Of a stretch of 64,000 nucleotides of DNA, positions 1 through 8,937 are shown in pieces (position 1 is the first letter of the stretch; the number at the start of each line of letters is the position of its first letter). Made by a program: the position numbers and the translations under genes. A model generated the notes under the pieces. That model searched no databases and was not told the origin of the DNA. It was given only the letters and a program-made list of their open reading frames with translations. Source of the DNA: Zoogloeaceae bacterium (GTDB taxonomy: Bacteria > Pseudomonadota > Gammaproteobacteria > Burkholderiales > Rhodocyclaceae); assembly GCA_024235675.1 (NCBI GenBank), contig JACKLZ010000003.1:62001-126000 (forward strand). The letters run 5' to 3'.

Positions 1-4
1 GCGC

Positions 5-41
5 CTCAAAATCTATTCAATTCGAATGAATAGATTTTGAG
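5..41. repeat. Perfect AT-rich inverted repeat downstream of hpt
   Basis: Two perfect 15-base arms (5-19 and 27-41) flank a 7-base loop. It lies just past the 3' end of the leftward hpt gene and may help terminate its transcript. There is no clean T tract beyond the stem, so an operator for a gene left of the window is equally possible. Confidence 0.6.
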
Positions 42-73
42 CGAATGTACAGGGCGCGTCCAGATGTCTCTCG

Positions 74-631
74 TCAATGCCCCTTCAGCGCGTAAATCCC
101 CGGCGCGTTGCGCCAGTAGCCCTTGTAGTCCATGCCGCAGCCAAACAGAAAGCGGTCGGCGATGTCCATGCCGGTGAAGTCGGCGCGCATGCCGGGCGTG
201 GCCTTGCGGTCGTGGTCCTTGTGTACCAGCACGGCGGTGTGCACCGCCACGGCGCCTTCGGCCTTCAGGTGGTCGACGATGGCGGCCAGGGTGTGGCCTT
301 CGTCGAGGATGTCGTCGAGCACCAGCACGGTGCGCCCGCGCAGGTCTTGCGTGGGGCGCACCCGCCAGTCGAGCAGGTTGCCCTGCAGGGCGTGGCCGTA
401 GCGGGTGGCGTGCAGGTAGGTGACTTCGAGCGGGAAGTTGAGGCGCGGCAGCAGGCGGCCGGCGAGGATCAGCCCGCCGTTCATGACCACGAAGACCAGC
501 GGGTTGGTGTTGCGCAGCGGCTCGGAGATCTCGGCGGCCATCTTGTCCAGCGCGATTTCAACGGCGGCGTTGTCGGCGAGGCAGTCGGCCTCGTCCATGG
601 CGCGGCGGATTTCTTTCATATCTACAGACAT
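74..631 (-). CDS. hpt: hypoxanthine(-guanine) phosphoribosyltransferase
   Basis: A 185-residue type I phosphoribosyltransferase that joins hypoxanthine or guanine to PRPP to make IMP or GMP in the cytoplasm. The PRPP-binding loop reads VLVLDDILDEGHT (about residues 102-114), preceded by the VVMNGGL flexible-loop region. The length fits the family. It lies 20 bases downstream of apt on the same strand, and the purine permease is upstream of apt, so the three look like one leftward purine-salvage operon. ATG at 631 is taken as the start; a Met four codons in (619) is possible. Guanine versus hypoxanthine preference cannot be read from sequence. Confidence 0.9.
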   Translation of the reverse strand: MSVDMKEIRRAMDEADCLADNAAVEIALDKMAAEISEPLRNTNPLVFVVMNGGLILAGRLLPRLNFPLEVTYLHATRYGHALQGNLLDWRVRPTQDLRGRTVLVLDDILDEGHTLAAIVDHLKAEGAVAVHTAVLVHKDHDRKATPGMRADFTGMDIADRFLFGCGMDYKGYWRNAPGIYALKGH

Positions 632-651
632 GTCGTTTCCAGATTCAGTGT

Positions 652-1194
652 TCAGTGGCCGGCGTAGTCGACCAGGGTAAAGAGTTCGAGGCCGGCGGCG
701 CGCAGCAGCTCGGAGCCGCCCAGCTCGGGCAGATCGACAATGGCCGCGCCTTCAACGATGCTGCCGCCCAAGCGTTCGATCAGTTTTTTTGCGGCCATCA
801 TGGTGCCGCCGGTGGCGATCAGGTCGTCGATGAGCAGCACCCGGTCGCCGGCCTTGACCGCGTCGGTGTGCAGCTCGACGGTGGCCGAGCCGTATTCGAG
901 CTCGTATTCTTCCGACACGGTATCGAAGGGCAGCTTGCCTTTCTTGCGCACCGGCACGAAGCCGACGTTCAGTTCATGGGCGACGACCGCGCCGAGGATG
1001 AAGCCGCGCGCGTCGATGCCGGCAACCACGTCGATGTGCTGCGGCATGTAGCGCACCACCAGGGTCTGCACCATCAGCCGGAAGCTGACCGGGTCTTGCA
1101 GCACCGGGGTGATGTCGCGGAACTGCACGCCCGGCTGCGGCCAGTCGGCGACGGTGCGGATGTGTTGGCGGAGGATGTCGGCGGCGCTTTGCAT
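652..1194 (-). CDS. apt: adenine phosphoribosyltransferase
   Basis: Converts adenine plus PRPP to AMP. The PRPP motif VLLIDDLIATGGT and the N-terminal VQFRDITPVLQDP stretch are typical of Apt. I start it at the internal ATG (1194, MQSAADIL), which gives about 180 residues, the usual family size. The upstream ATG at 1212 would add six residues and overlap the end of the permease gene. It is the middle gene of the permease-apt-hpt run, so uptake and salvage of purines are probably co-expressed. Confidence 0.93.
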   Translation of the reverse strand: MQSAADILRQHIRTVADWPQPGVQFRDITPVLQDPVSFRLMVQTLVVRYMPQHIDVVAGIDARGFILGAVVAHELNVGFVPVRKKGKLPFDTVSEEYELEYGSATVELHTDAVKAGDRVLLIDDLIATGGTMMAAKKLIERLGGSIVEGAAIVDLPELGGSELLRAAGLELFTLVDYAGH

Positions 1195-1208
1195 GGTGTG
1201 GCCCTCGC

Positions 1209-2498
1209 TCACAGGAAGACGAACTTGACGAGGAACACGCCGGCAATCACCACCACGGCGATCGACAGGTCACGCGCGCGTCCGGCCAGCAGCTTGATGG
1301 CCACATAGCTGAGGAAGCCGAAGGCGATGCCGTGGGCTACCGAGAAGGTGAAGGGCATGGTGATGGCGGTGACCACGGCGGGCGCGGTTTCGGTCATGTC
1401 ATCCCAGTCGATTTCGGCCAGGCCGCGGGTCATCAGAATCGCGACATAGATGAGTGCCGGCGCGGTGGCGAAGGCGGGCACGCTGCCGGCCAGCGGGGCG
1501 AGCACCAGCGCGGCCAGGAAGCACAGGGCGACGACCACGGCGGTCAGGCCGGTGCGCCCGCCCACGGCGGTGCCGGCGGCCGATTCGATATAGGCGGTGG
1601 TGGACGAGGTGCCCATCATTGCACCGGCGGTAATGGCGGTGGAGTCGGACAGCAGGGCGCGCGACAGGCGCGGCAGCTTGCCGTCCTTGTCGAGCAGGCC
1701 GGCGCGGTGTGCCACGCCGATGAGGGTGCCCGAGGCGTCGAACAGCTCAACCAGGAAGAAGGTCATGATGACGGTGAGCAGGCCGGCATTGAGTGCGCCG
1801 GCGATGTCCATTTGCATCAGGGTGGGCATCAGCGAGGGCGGTGCGGCAAATACGCCACCGAAAGTGCTCTGTCCGGTGAGGATGCCGGCGACGGTCACCA
1901 CCAGGATGCCGATGATGATCGCGCCTGGCACCTTGCGGTAGGCCAGCGCGGCGATGAGGACGAAGCCGATGGCGGCGAAGATCGGACCCGGCGCATGGAG
2001 GTTGCCGAGCGTCACCAGCGTGGCCGGGTGGCCGGTGATGATGCCTGCGTTCTTGAGGCCGATGATGGCCAGGAACAGGCCGATGCCAGCCGAGATCGAT
2101 AGCTTGAGCGAGTGCGGAATCGCGTTGACGATCCATTCGCGGATGCGGAACAGGCTGATCAGGATGAACAGGCAGCCGGAGATGAACACCGCGCCCAGCG
2201 CGGCCTGCCAGCTGAAGCCCATGCCCTGCACCACGGCGAAGGCGAAGTAGGCATTCAGGCCCATGCCCGGTGCCAGCGCGATGGGGTAGTTGGCCCACAG
2301 GCCCATGATCAGCGAGCCGAGCGCGGCGGCCAGGCAGGTGGCGACGAACACCGCGTCTTTCGGCATGCCGGCGGCCGAGAGGATGTCGGGGTTCACGAAG
2401 ATGATGTAGGCCATGGTCAGGAAGGTGGTCAGACCGGCCAGCACTTCGGTGCGCACGGTGGTGCCGTGGGCCCGGAGTTGGAAGAATCTATCGAGCAT
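1209..2498 (-). CDS. NCS2-family purine permease (adenine/guanine/hypoxanthine type)
   Basis: An inner-membrane nucleobase:cation symporter of the AzgA/PbuG branch, with about 12-14 hydrophobic segments. The N-terminal sequence RTEVLAGLTTFLTMAYIIFVNPDIL is characteristic of this branch, and the mid-protein ASGTLIGVA and GTSSTTAYIESAAG segments match the substrate-binding repeats. The start is placed at ATG 2498 (MLDRFFQL); an ATG at 2525 adds nine non-conserved residues. It is directly upstream of apt and hpt on the same strand, fitting purine import for salvage. The exact base transported is not determinable. Confidence 0.9.
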   Translation of the reverse strand: MLDRFFQLRAHGTTVRTEVLAGLTTFLTMAYIIFVNPDILSAAGMPKDAVFVATCLAAALGSLIMGLWANYPIALAPGMGLNAYFAFAVVQGMGFSWQAALGAVFISGCLFILISLFRIREWIVNAIPHSLKLSISAGIGLFLAIIGLKNAGIITGHPATLVTLGNLHAPGPIFAAIGFVLIAALAYRKVPGAIIIGILVVTVAGILTGQSTFGGVFAAPPSLMPTLMQMDIAGALNAGLLTVIMTFFLVELFDASGTLIGVAHRAGLLDKDGKLPRLSRALLSDSTAITAGAMMGTSSTTAYIESAAGTAVGGRTGLTAVVVALCFLAALVLAPLAGSVPAFATAPALIYVAILMTRGLAEIDWDDMTETAPAVVTAITMPFTFSVAHGIAFGFLSYVAIKLLAGRARDLSIAVVVIAGVFLVKFVFL

Positions 2499-2662
2499 GG
2501 AGGGGTGTCTTGCGCGAGAAAACACCGGATTCTATTGGAAGCACGACCGTTCGCCCACCGACCGGATCAAGTGCGGGACGGACGGCGCCCGGCGGAGTAA
2601 ACTAGCGCGATTTGCCGCGACGCCCCCTGCGCGCGGCTGCCACTGCGATTGTTTCCGCCGCC

Positions 2663-3295
2663 ATGTCCATTACCGAAATCTCCCATCCGCTCGTCAGGCA
2701 CAAGATCGGTCTGATGCGCGAAGCTGATATCAGCACCAAAAAATTTCGCGAGCTGACCGCTGAAATCGCGCGCTTGCTGGCCTATGAGGCCTGTCAGGAC
2801 TTTCCGCTCGAGACGGTGACGATTGCCGGTTGGGCCGGGCCGGTCGAGGTGGAGCAGATCAAGGGCAAGAAGGTGACGGTGGTGCCGATCCTGCGCGCCG
2901 GCCTGGGCATGCTCGACGGCGTGCTCGACATGATCCCCAGCGCCAAGGTCAGCGTGGCGGGCATCGCGCGCAACGAAGAAACCCTGCGCCCCGAGCCTTA
3001 CTTCGAGAAGTTTGTCGGCCATCTGGCCGAGCGCATGGCGATCATCATCGACCCGATGCTGGCCACGGGTGGTTCGATGGCGGCGACCGTCGAGATGCTC
3101 AAGCGCAAGGGCTGCACCCATATCAAGGCGCTGGTGCTGGTGGCGGCGCCCGAAGGCATCGCACTGATGACCGAGCAGCACCCGGACGTGGACATCTACA
3201 CCGCGAGCATCGACAGCCACCTCAACGAGGTCGGCTACATCATCCCCGGCCTGGGTGACGCCGGCGACAAGATTTTTGGTACCAAGCACGGGTGA
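2663..3295 (+). CDS. upp: uracil phosphoribosyltransferase
   Basis: Makes UMP from uracil and PRPP. The protein (about 210 residues) has the family's N terminus ending in HKIGLMR, the PILRAGLGM segment, the PRPP loop IIDPMLATGGS and the C-terminal uracil-binding region IPGLGDAGDK. ATG 2663 gives the canonical MSITEISHP start; a longer upstream frame adds 17 unconserved residues. It is followed 69 bases later by uraA, forming a uracil uptake and salvage pair divergent from the purine operon. Confidence 0.96.
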   Translation: MSITEISHPLVRHKIGLMREADISTKKFRELTAEIARLLAYEACQDFPLETVTIAGWAGPVEVEQIKGKKVTVVPILRAGLGMLDGVLDMIPSAKVSVAGIARNEETLRPEPYFEKFVGHLAERMAIIIDPMLATGGSMAATVEMLKRKGCTHIKALVLVAAPEGIALMTEQHPDVDIYTASIDSHLNEVGYIIPGLGDAGDKIFGTKHG

Positions 3296-3364
3296 TCCCT
3301 GTGGCGTGGTCCGCAGCAGCTCATACAAAAAGACTCGGGCACGACCCGCTCAGGAGTAAACAGC

Positions 3365-4609
3365 ATGCGTGACATTCCCATCGCGGGCGCCGACCCGCTG
3401 TGGCGCCAGGCCATTGCCGGCGCACAGATCCTGTTCGTGGCTTTTGGCGCGCTGGTGCTGGTGCCGCTGCTGACGGGTCTCAATCCGAGTCTGGCGCTGC
3501 TCGGTGCGGGTGTCGGCACGCTGCTGTTTCAGGCCGTGACAGGTCGGCAGGTGCCGATCTTTCTGGGCTCCAGTTTTGCCTTCATCGCCCCGATCATCTA
3601 CGCCACGCAAACCTGGGGCGTGTCGGCGACCATGGGCGCATTGGCGTGCGTGAGCGGGGTGTATTTCCTGTTTGCCGCGCTGGTGCGCAAGCATGGTGCC
3701 GAGATCGTGCATCGCTTCATGCCGCCGGTGGTGATCGGCCCGATCATCATGATCATCGGCCTGTCGCTGGCGGCGGTGGCGGTGAACATGGCCATGGGCA
3801 AGAGCGGTGACGGCAAGATCGAGCTGGTGCCCTACGGCACCGCCCTGGCGGTGGCCGCCGCCTCGCTGCTGACGACGGTGGTGGTGTCGGTGTTTGCGCG
3901 CGGTTTTTTGCGCCTGGTGCCGATTCTGGCCGGTGTGCTTGTGGGCTATGTGCTGGGCGTGATGCTCGGGCTGGTCGATTTGAGCAAGATTGCCAATGCG
4001 CCGTGGTTTGCCATGCCGGCCTTTGTGACGCCGAGCTTCGAGTGGGCGGCGGTGCTGTTCATGCTGCCGGTGGCGCTGGCGCCGGCGATCGAACATGTGG
4101 GCGATGTGGTGGCCATCGGTGGCATCACCGGCAAGGACTACACCGAGAAGCCCGGCCTGCACCGCACGCTGGCCGGCGACGGCCTGGCGGTGTTGTTCGC
4201 CGGCCTGATCGGCGGCCCGCCGGTGACAACGTATTCGGAAGTGACCGGCGCGGTGACACTGACCCGCAACTTCAACCCGGCCGTGATGACCTGGGCCGCG
4301 GTGCTCGCCATCGTCATGGCCTTTTTCGGCAAGTTCAACGCGATTTTGCAGTCGGTACCGGTGCCGGTGATGGGCGGCATCATGATGCTGCTGTTCGGCT
4401 CGGTGGCCAGTATCGGCCTGAAAACGCTGATCGCGGCGCGGGTGAACATGGACGAGCCGCGTAATCTGGTGATCGTGTCCACCGTGCTGGTGTGCGGCAT
4501 CGGCGGGCTGGCGGTGAATCTCGACGGCTTCAGCCTGCAGGGCGTGAGCCTGTGCGGCGTGGCGGCGATCGGCCTGCACTTGCTGTTGCCTGAGCGTCGC
4601 GAAGCTTGA
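3365..4609 (+). CDS. uraA: uracil-xanthine permease (NCS2, UraA type)
   Basis: A 414-residue inner-membrane uracil:proton symporter with about 14 hydrophobic segments. It has an early segment QILFVAFGALVLVPLLTGL, the ALAPAIEHVGDVVAI motif that supplies a substrate-binding Glu in NCS2 proteins, and GLIGGPPVTTYSE. A run of CTCAGGAG lies seven bases before the ATG as a good ribosome site. It follows upp, as in many proteobacteria, so uracil specificity is favoured over xanthine. Confidence 0.93.
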   Translation: MRDIPIAGADPLWRQAIAGAQILFVAFGALVLVPLLTGLNPSLALLGAGVGTLLFQAVTGRQVPIFLGSSFAFIAPIIYATQTWGVSATMGALACVSGVYFLFAALVRKHGAEIVHRFMPPVVIGPIIMIIGLSLAAVAVNMAMGKSGDGKIELVPYGTALAVAAASLLTTVVVSVFARGFLRLVPILAGVLVGYVLGVMLGLVDLSKIANAPWFAMPAFVTPSFEWAAVLFMLPVALAPAIEHVGDVVAIGGITGKDYTEKPGLHRTLAGDGLAVLFAGLIGGPPVTTYSEVTGAVTLTRNFNPAVMTWAAVLAIVMAFFGKFNAILQSVPVPVMGGIMMLLFGSVASIGLKTLIAARVNMDEPRNLVIVSTVLVCGIGGLAVNLDGFSLQGVSLCGVAAIGLHLLLPERREA

Positions 4610-4722
4610 ATGAACGCGATGGCGCGGATACTGTCATCTGTAAGCACTGTCGCGACATGGCGCTCGTGACCCTCGACCGCTTCGGCGGCGAGAGATAAAA
4701 AAACGCCCCAGGAGAGCATTGA

Positions 4723-5382
4723 ATGACTGTTCGTTTTGTCGAAGCCTGCAAGCTGCCCAACCGCTTCGGCGTCTTTACGCTGCATGGCTTCGAGGATACT
4801 GCCACCGGTATCGAGCATCTGGCCATTACCCATGGCGATATCGCCGACGGCACGCCAGTGCTGGCCCGCATCCACTCGGAGTGCCTGACCGGCGACAGCC
4901 TGTTCAGCGAGCGCTGTGACTGTGGCTACCAGTTGGAAGCGGCGATGCGCCAGATCGTGGACGAGGGGCGAGGGGTGATTCTGTACCTGCGTCAGGAAGG
5001 CCGTGGTATTGGCCTGCTCAACAAGATTCGCGCCTACAAATTGCAGGACGAGGGCGCCGACACGGTGGAGGCCAATGAGCAGCTCGGCTTTCCGGCCGAC
5101 ATGCGCGATTTTGGCATCTGTCAGCCGATGCTGGCGCACCTGGGCGTGAAGTCACTGCGCTTGATGACCAACAACCCGCGCAAGCTCGAGAGCATGCGTC
5201 AGCATGGCTTGATGGTGGTCGAGCGCGTGCCCTTGCAGGTCGGGCGCAATCCGCACAACACAGATTACCTCGACACCAAGGCAAACAAGCTCGGCCATCT
5301 GATGAAGCCTGCCGTCGCCTACCGCGCGCCCCACCGCAAAGCGGATGGTGGGGCGTCGGCACCCGAGCGGGAAACCGCCTGA
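4723..5382 (+). CDS. ribA: GTP cyclohydrolase II (riboflavin synthesis)
   Basis: Opens GTP to the first riboflavin intermediate and needs zinc. The zinc-binding Cys triad is visible in SECLTGDSLFSERCDCGYQ, followed by the RQEGRGIGLLNKI catalytic segment and DMRDFGICQPMLAHLGV. At 219 residues it is a stand-alone RibA without an N-terminal RibB domain. The C-terminal tail after HNTDYLDTKANKLGH is longer than in short homologues. A GGAGAG sequence precedes the ATG. No FMN riboswitch is apparent in the 110 bases upstream. Confidence 0.95.
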   Translation: MTVRFVEACKLPNRFGVFTLHGFEDTATGIEHLAITHGDIADGTPVLARIHSECLTGDSLFSERCDCGYQLEAAMRQIVDEGRGVILYLRQEGRGIGLLNKIRAYKLQDEGADTVEANEQLGFPADMRDFGICQPMLAHLGVKSLRLMTNNPRKLESMRQHGLMVVERVPLQVGRNPHNTDYLDTKANKLGHLMKPAVAYRAPHRKADGGASAPERETA

Positions 5383-5386
5383 GAAC

Positions 5387-6649
5387 TCAGGCGGTGGAGG
5401 AGATCAGTTCAGGCAGGGCAATCTTGTTGTCCTTGCTGAACTGGTAGTCACGGAACACGTGCTCGGCAGTGAGTAGCTGATAGCTGCCGTCTTCGTTCTG
5501 ACGTGTGGTGTCTTTCAAGCGGTAGGTGTAGTGCCCGCAGGTCCAGCACTCGAAGTTGCGCATATGGGTGCATAGACAGGTCTTGTCCATCACCTTCACG
5601 CGCTTGGCGCCGGGGTGCAATGCCACCTCGCGGTTGTAGGCCTCGATGTACTGGCAGTTGCCCTTGGCGTCGAGCAGGTAGCCGTAGGCTTCACAGTTCG
5701 GGCGGATGCCGTCGCCGATCGCCGGGCTGCTCTTGAGCATGCGCATCGGATAGCCGGTGGGCGAGATCTGGTTCACCTCGATGTCGTCTTCGTCGGCCGT
5801 GAAGTAGTGCTGCTGCACATCTTCGGGCAGGCCGCATTCATGGGCAACGGTGAAGCGCGTGGCCACTTGCACCGCGGCCGCGCCCGCTTCGAGGAAGTTC
5901 ACCGCGTCGGTGCCGGTAAAGATGCCGCCGGCCGGAATCACCGGGATGTCGAGCTGCTCGGCTTTCATCCAGGCCTGAATCTCGTTGGTGATGGTGGCCA
6001 GGTCGTATTGCGCCCAGTCCATGCCAAAGCCGAGGTGACCACCGGCCAGCGGGCCTTCGACCACGACGTAGTCGGGCAGGCGGCCGGTGCGGGCGCTCTT
6101 CTTGAGAAACAGCTGCAGCGCGCGCAGCGAGGACACGATGATGCCCAGGTGCACATCACGGAATCGCGGGTGATCTTCGATCAGTGCGAAAGAGCCCAGG
6201 TGCAGACCGGCGGCGAGGGTGATGCCCTCGATGCCGGCGTCCATGGCGGCCCGCAGACGAACGCGCAAGGTTTCCTTGGGCGCGTTCATGGTCAGCTTTT
6301 CCATGCAGTTGATGAAGATCAGCCCCGGGCCGCGTTTGGCCTCCATGGTGGCGCTCACGTGGCGAGTGGTCGCCTCGGCGAGCATGTCCATGTTGAACTG
6401 CACGACGGATTTGTCGGAGTTCGCGACGTTGAATTTGTACTGCTGGAGTTTGTCTTTGACGTACTTGGTCTTGAAGCGGCGGTCTGACACCGTCGGCACC
6501 ATGGCATCGGAAATATGCCCGACGCCACCCAGGCGCGCGGCTTCAAGGGATAGTTCGGCGGCGGAAATATCCACCCCCATGCCACCTACCATAATGGGCA
6601 CGAGCTCGTGCTTGCCCAGTCGCAGGCGGAAATCATCTACGCATTTCAT
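5387..6649 (-). CDS. NAD(P)H-dependent flavin oxidoreductase / nitronate monooxygenase family
   Basis: A 420-residue FMN-dependent TIM-barrel protein. The N-terminal PIMVGGMGVDIS, the GHLGFGMDW phosphate-binding stretch and the IPAGGIFTGTDAVNFLEAGAAAVQVATRF block are characteristic of the nitronate monooxygenase / 2-nitropropane dioxygenase fold. Unusually, the last 70 residues contain four clustered cysteines (CLC, then CWTC eight residues later), which could bind a metal. The start is ATG 6649 with a G-rich sequence ten bases upstream; an ATG at 6691 is less likely. It converges on ribA with a 4-base gap. The substrate is unknown, and nitronate oxidation is only the family label. Confidence 0.75.
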   Translation of the reverse strand: MKCVDDFRLRLGKHELVPIMVGGMGVDISAAELSLEAARLGGVGHISDAMVPTVSDRRFKTKYVKDKLQQYKFNVANSDKSVVQFNMDMLAEATTRHVSATMEAKRGPGLIFINCMEKLTMNAPKETLRVRLRAAMDAGIEGITLAAGLHLGSFALIEDHPRFRDVHLGIIVSSLRALQLFLKKSARTGRLPDYVVVEGPLAGGHLGFGMDWAQYDLATITNEIQAWMKAEQLDIPVIPAGGIFTGTDAVNFLEAGAAAVQVATRFTVAHECGLPEDVQQHYFTADEDDIEVNQISPTGYPMRMLKSSPAIGDGIRPNCEAYGYLLDAKGNCQYIEAYNREVALHPGAKRVKVMDKTCLCTHMRNFECWTCGHYTYRLKDTTRQNEDGSYQLLTAEHVFRDYQFSKDNKIALPELISSTA

Positions 6650-6811
6650 TCGGTCAGTGCCCCCCATGGCTGAGCCGCCATTATCGCGCACTCGCCTGTT
6701 TTACGCAGGTTTTTGCCAGATTGCCTGAAGCTCGCTGAGCAAAAATGACGTTGTCACCCGCCGGAGCGCCCGGATGACCGGCCGTCGGACGGGGCATTCG
6801 CTGGCCGCAGA

Positions 6812-7594
6812 TCAAGGTTCGATGTCGTAATCGACGCTCAAGGGTGCGTGGTCGCTGAAGCGTTCGTCCTTGTAGACCGATGTTGCCTTGGCAGCCAGTG
6901 CGGTGCCGGACGTGGCAATCTGGTAGTCCAGCCGCCAGCCGACGTTCTTGGCCCAAGCCTGGCCCCGGTTGGACCACCAGGTGTAGCAAGCGTCGGTGGT
7001 GTCCGGGTGCAGGGTGCGATACACATCGACCCAGCCCACTTCGTCGAACAGACGGGTCAGCCAGGCGCGCTCTTCGGGCAGGAAGCCGGAGTTCTTCTTG
7101 TTGGACTTCCAGTTGGTGAGGTCGGCCTCGCGGTGGGCGATGTTCCAGTCGCCGCAGATGATCACCTCGCGGCCGCTGGCGATGAGTTCGGCCATGTGCG
7201 GCAGAAAAATGTCCATGAAGCGGTACTTGGCGGCCTGACGTTCTTCGGAGCTGGAGCCGGAGGGCAGGTAGAGCGAGACGACCGACAGCTTGCCGAAGTC
7301 CGCCTGAAGGTAGCGGCCCTCGGCGTCGAACTCGGCGTTGCCCAAGCCTTCGATGACCCGGTCAGGTGCGCGTCGGCTGTAGATACCGACACCGCTATAG
7401 CCTCGCTTGTCGGCGCAGTGGAAAAATCCGTGGTAACCCGGCGGGGCGAGCATCTCCTCGGAGAGGTCTGGGCGCTGGGCCTTGAGCTCCTGCAGGCAGA
7501 CGATGTCGGCGTTCTGGTTCGACATCCAGGCAAAAAAGCCCTTACGTTCGGCCGACCGGATGCCGTTGAGGTTGATGGTGATGACGCGTAACAT
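6812..7594 (-). CDS. xthA: exodeoxyribonuclease III / AP endonuclease
   Basis: A 260-residue exonuclease-endonuclease-phosphatase protein acting in base-excision repair. Catalytic landmarks are present: an N-terminal Asn (TINLNGIRSA), the metal Glu in CLQELKAQ, GDWNIAH, and the C-terminal FSDHAPLSVDYD catalytic His. The length matches the ExoA/XthA family. It is divergent from pyrE with only about 35 bases between the two start codons, so the promoters must overlap. Confidence 0.93.
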   Translation of the reverse strand: MLRVITINLNGIRSAERKGFFAWMSNQNADIVCLQELKAQRPDLSEEMLAPPGYHGFFHCADKRGYSGVGIYSRRAPDRVIEGLGNAEFDAEGRYLQADFGKLSVVSLYLPSGSSSEERQAAKYRFMDIFLPHMAELIASGREVIICGDWNIAHREADLTNWKSNKKNSGFLPEERAWLTRLFDEVGWVDVYRTLHPDTTDACYTWWSNRGQAWAKNVGWRLDYQIATSGTALAAKATSVYKDERFSDHAPLSVDYDIEP

Positions 7595-7629
7595 TCGTTG
7601 TCTTGAGAATCATTCTGATTGAGGCCAAC

Positions 7630-8277
7630 GTGGATTTTAGCCGGGATTTCATTGCACTGGCCTGTGACAAGGGCGTTTTGCGCTTTGGTGAGTTTATGAC
7701 CAAGGCGGGGCGCAAGTCGCCCTACTTCTTCAACGCCGGGCTTTTCAACGACGGAGCGTCCTTTGGCGCGCTGTGCAGTTTCTATGCGCGCGCCATTCTC
7801 GCCTCCGGACTCGACGCCACGATGTTGTTCGGTCCGGCCTACAAGGGCATTCCCCTGGTGGCGGGCACGGCCATGCGTCTGGCCGAGCAGGGCGTGAACC
7901 TGCCTTACTGCTTCAACCGCAAGGAAGCCAAGGATCATGGCGAAGGCGGCACCCTGGTGGGCGCACCCCTGGCCGGCCGGGTGTTGATTCTCGATGACGT
8001 CATCTCCGCCGGCACCTCGGTACGCGAATCGGTCGAGATCATCCGCGCGCATGGCGCGACGCCGGCCGGCGTGGTGATTGCGCTTGATCGCATGGAACGC
8101 GGGCAGGGCGACTTGTCGGCCGTGCAGGAGGTGCAGGCGCAATTCGACATGCCAGTGATCGCCGTGGCGACGCTGACCGATCTGATCGGCTATCTGGGCG
8201 ACAGCCCCGATCTGGCCGCCAACCTGTCGGCCGTCAAGGCCTACCGCGACGCCTATGGCGTCGCATCGCAAGGGTAA
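7630..8277 (+). CDS. pyrE: orotate phosphoribosyltransferase
   Basis: Converts orotate plus PRPP to OMP in pyrimidine synthesis. The protein has GVLRFGEFMTKAGR, SPYFFNAGLFNDG and the PRPP motif VLILDDVISAGTS, and is about 215 residues long. I place the start at GTG 7630 because GAGG sits five bases upstream and the product aligns with family N termini; a TTG at 7603 would give nine more residues. Its stop overlaps the ATG of the next gene by one base (TAATG), so the two are probably translationally coupled. Confidence 0.93.
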   Translation: MDFSRDFIALACDKGVLRFGEFMTKAGRKSPYFFNAGLFNDGASFGALCSFYARAILASGLDATMLFGPAYKGIPLVAGTAMRLAEQGVNLPYCFNRKEAKDHGEGGTLVGAPLAGRVLILDDVISAGTSVRESVEIIRAHGATPAGVVIALDRMERGQGDLSAVQEVQAQFDMPVIAVATLTDLIGYLGDSPDLAANLSAVKAYRDAYGVASQG

Positions 8278-8909
8278 TGCTCATGATGATCCGCTGCCTG
8301 GCCGCGATTGGCCTGATGCTCGCCAGTGTGCTGAGTACGCCGGTGAGCGCTGCGGGCGCCATCCTGTGCTGCGAAAACGCCGACGGGCGTCGGGTGTGCG
8401 GCGATGTGCTGCCGCAGGCCTGCTACGGGCGGGCCTATCGGCGGGTCGCGTCGGATGGCACCGTCATCGAACGGATCGCCGCGCCAATGAGTGACGCCGA
8501 GCGCATTGCCGCCGAGCGGGAGTCGCGTCTGCGCGAGCTTGAAGACGCGCGCCGCCGCAGTCAGCGTTTGCAGGACCGCGCCTTGCTCGATACCTATCGG
8601 AGTGCGGTCGACATCGATCAGCGCGAGAGCCGTGCCATTGGTGAAATCGAGCGGGATCTGGCCAAGGCCAGAGAGCGTTTGAATCAGCTGAAACACGGTC
8701 AAGAGCGCTTGCAGGAAGAAGCCAAGCTGCATCCGGCGGGTGCGGTGCCTGAGGATCTGACCCAGGCCATTCGCGACAACCAGTCGGAGCTGGCCGCCCA
8801 GGAAACCGTCATCGACGCCAAGCTCAAGAACATCGACGCCGTGCGCGCCCGCTACTCGCGTGACCGCGAACGCTATCGGGCGCTGACCAGCACCGCCGCC
8901 GGTCGCTGA
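8277..8909 (+). CDS. exported coiled-coil protein of unknown function
   Basis: A 210-residue protein with a clear signal peptide (MLMMIRCLAAIGLMLASVLSTPVSAAG region, cleavage near residue 25). A short Cys-containing segment follows (CCENADGRRVCGDVLPQAC), somewhat reminiscent of DUF4124 proteins. Next comes a long charged helical region rich in Glu, Arg and Leu (about residues 75-205), which should form a coiled coil. It is translationally coupled to pyrE through a one-base stop/start overlap. I do not recognise a specific function; a periplasmic structural role is possible. Confidence 0.7.
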   Translation: MLMMIRCLAAIGLMLASVLSTPVSAAGAILCCENADGRRVCGDVLPQACYGRAYRRVASDGTVIERIAAPMSDAERIAAERESRLRELEDARRRSQRLQDRALLDTYRSAVDIDQRESRAIGEIERDLAKARERLNQLKHGQERLQEEAKLHPAGAVPEDLTQAIRDNQSELAAQETVIDAKLKNIDAVRARYSRDRERYRALTSTAAGR

Positions 8910-8937
8910 CCGGCGCAATCACCGTTCGGGAGGCCCT

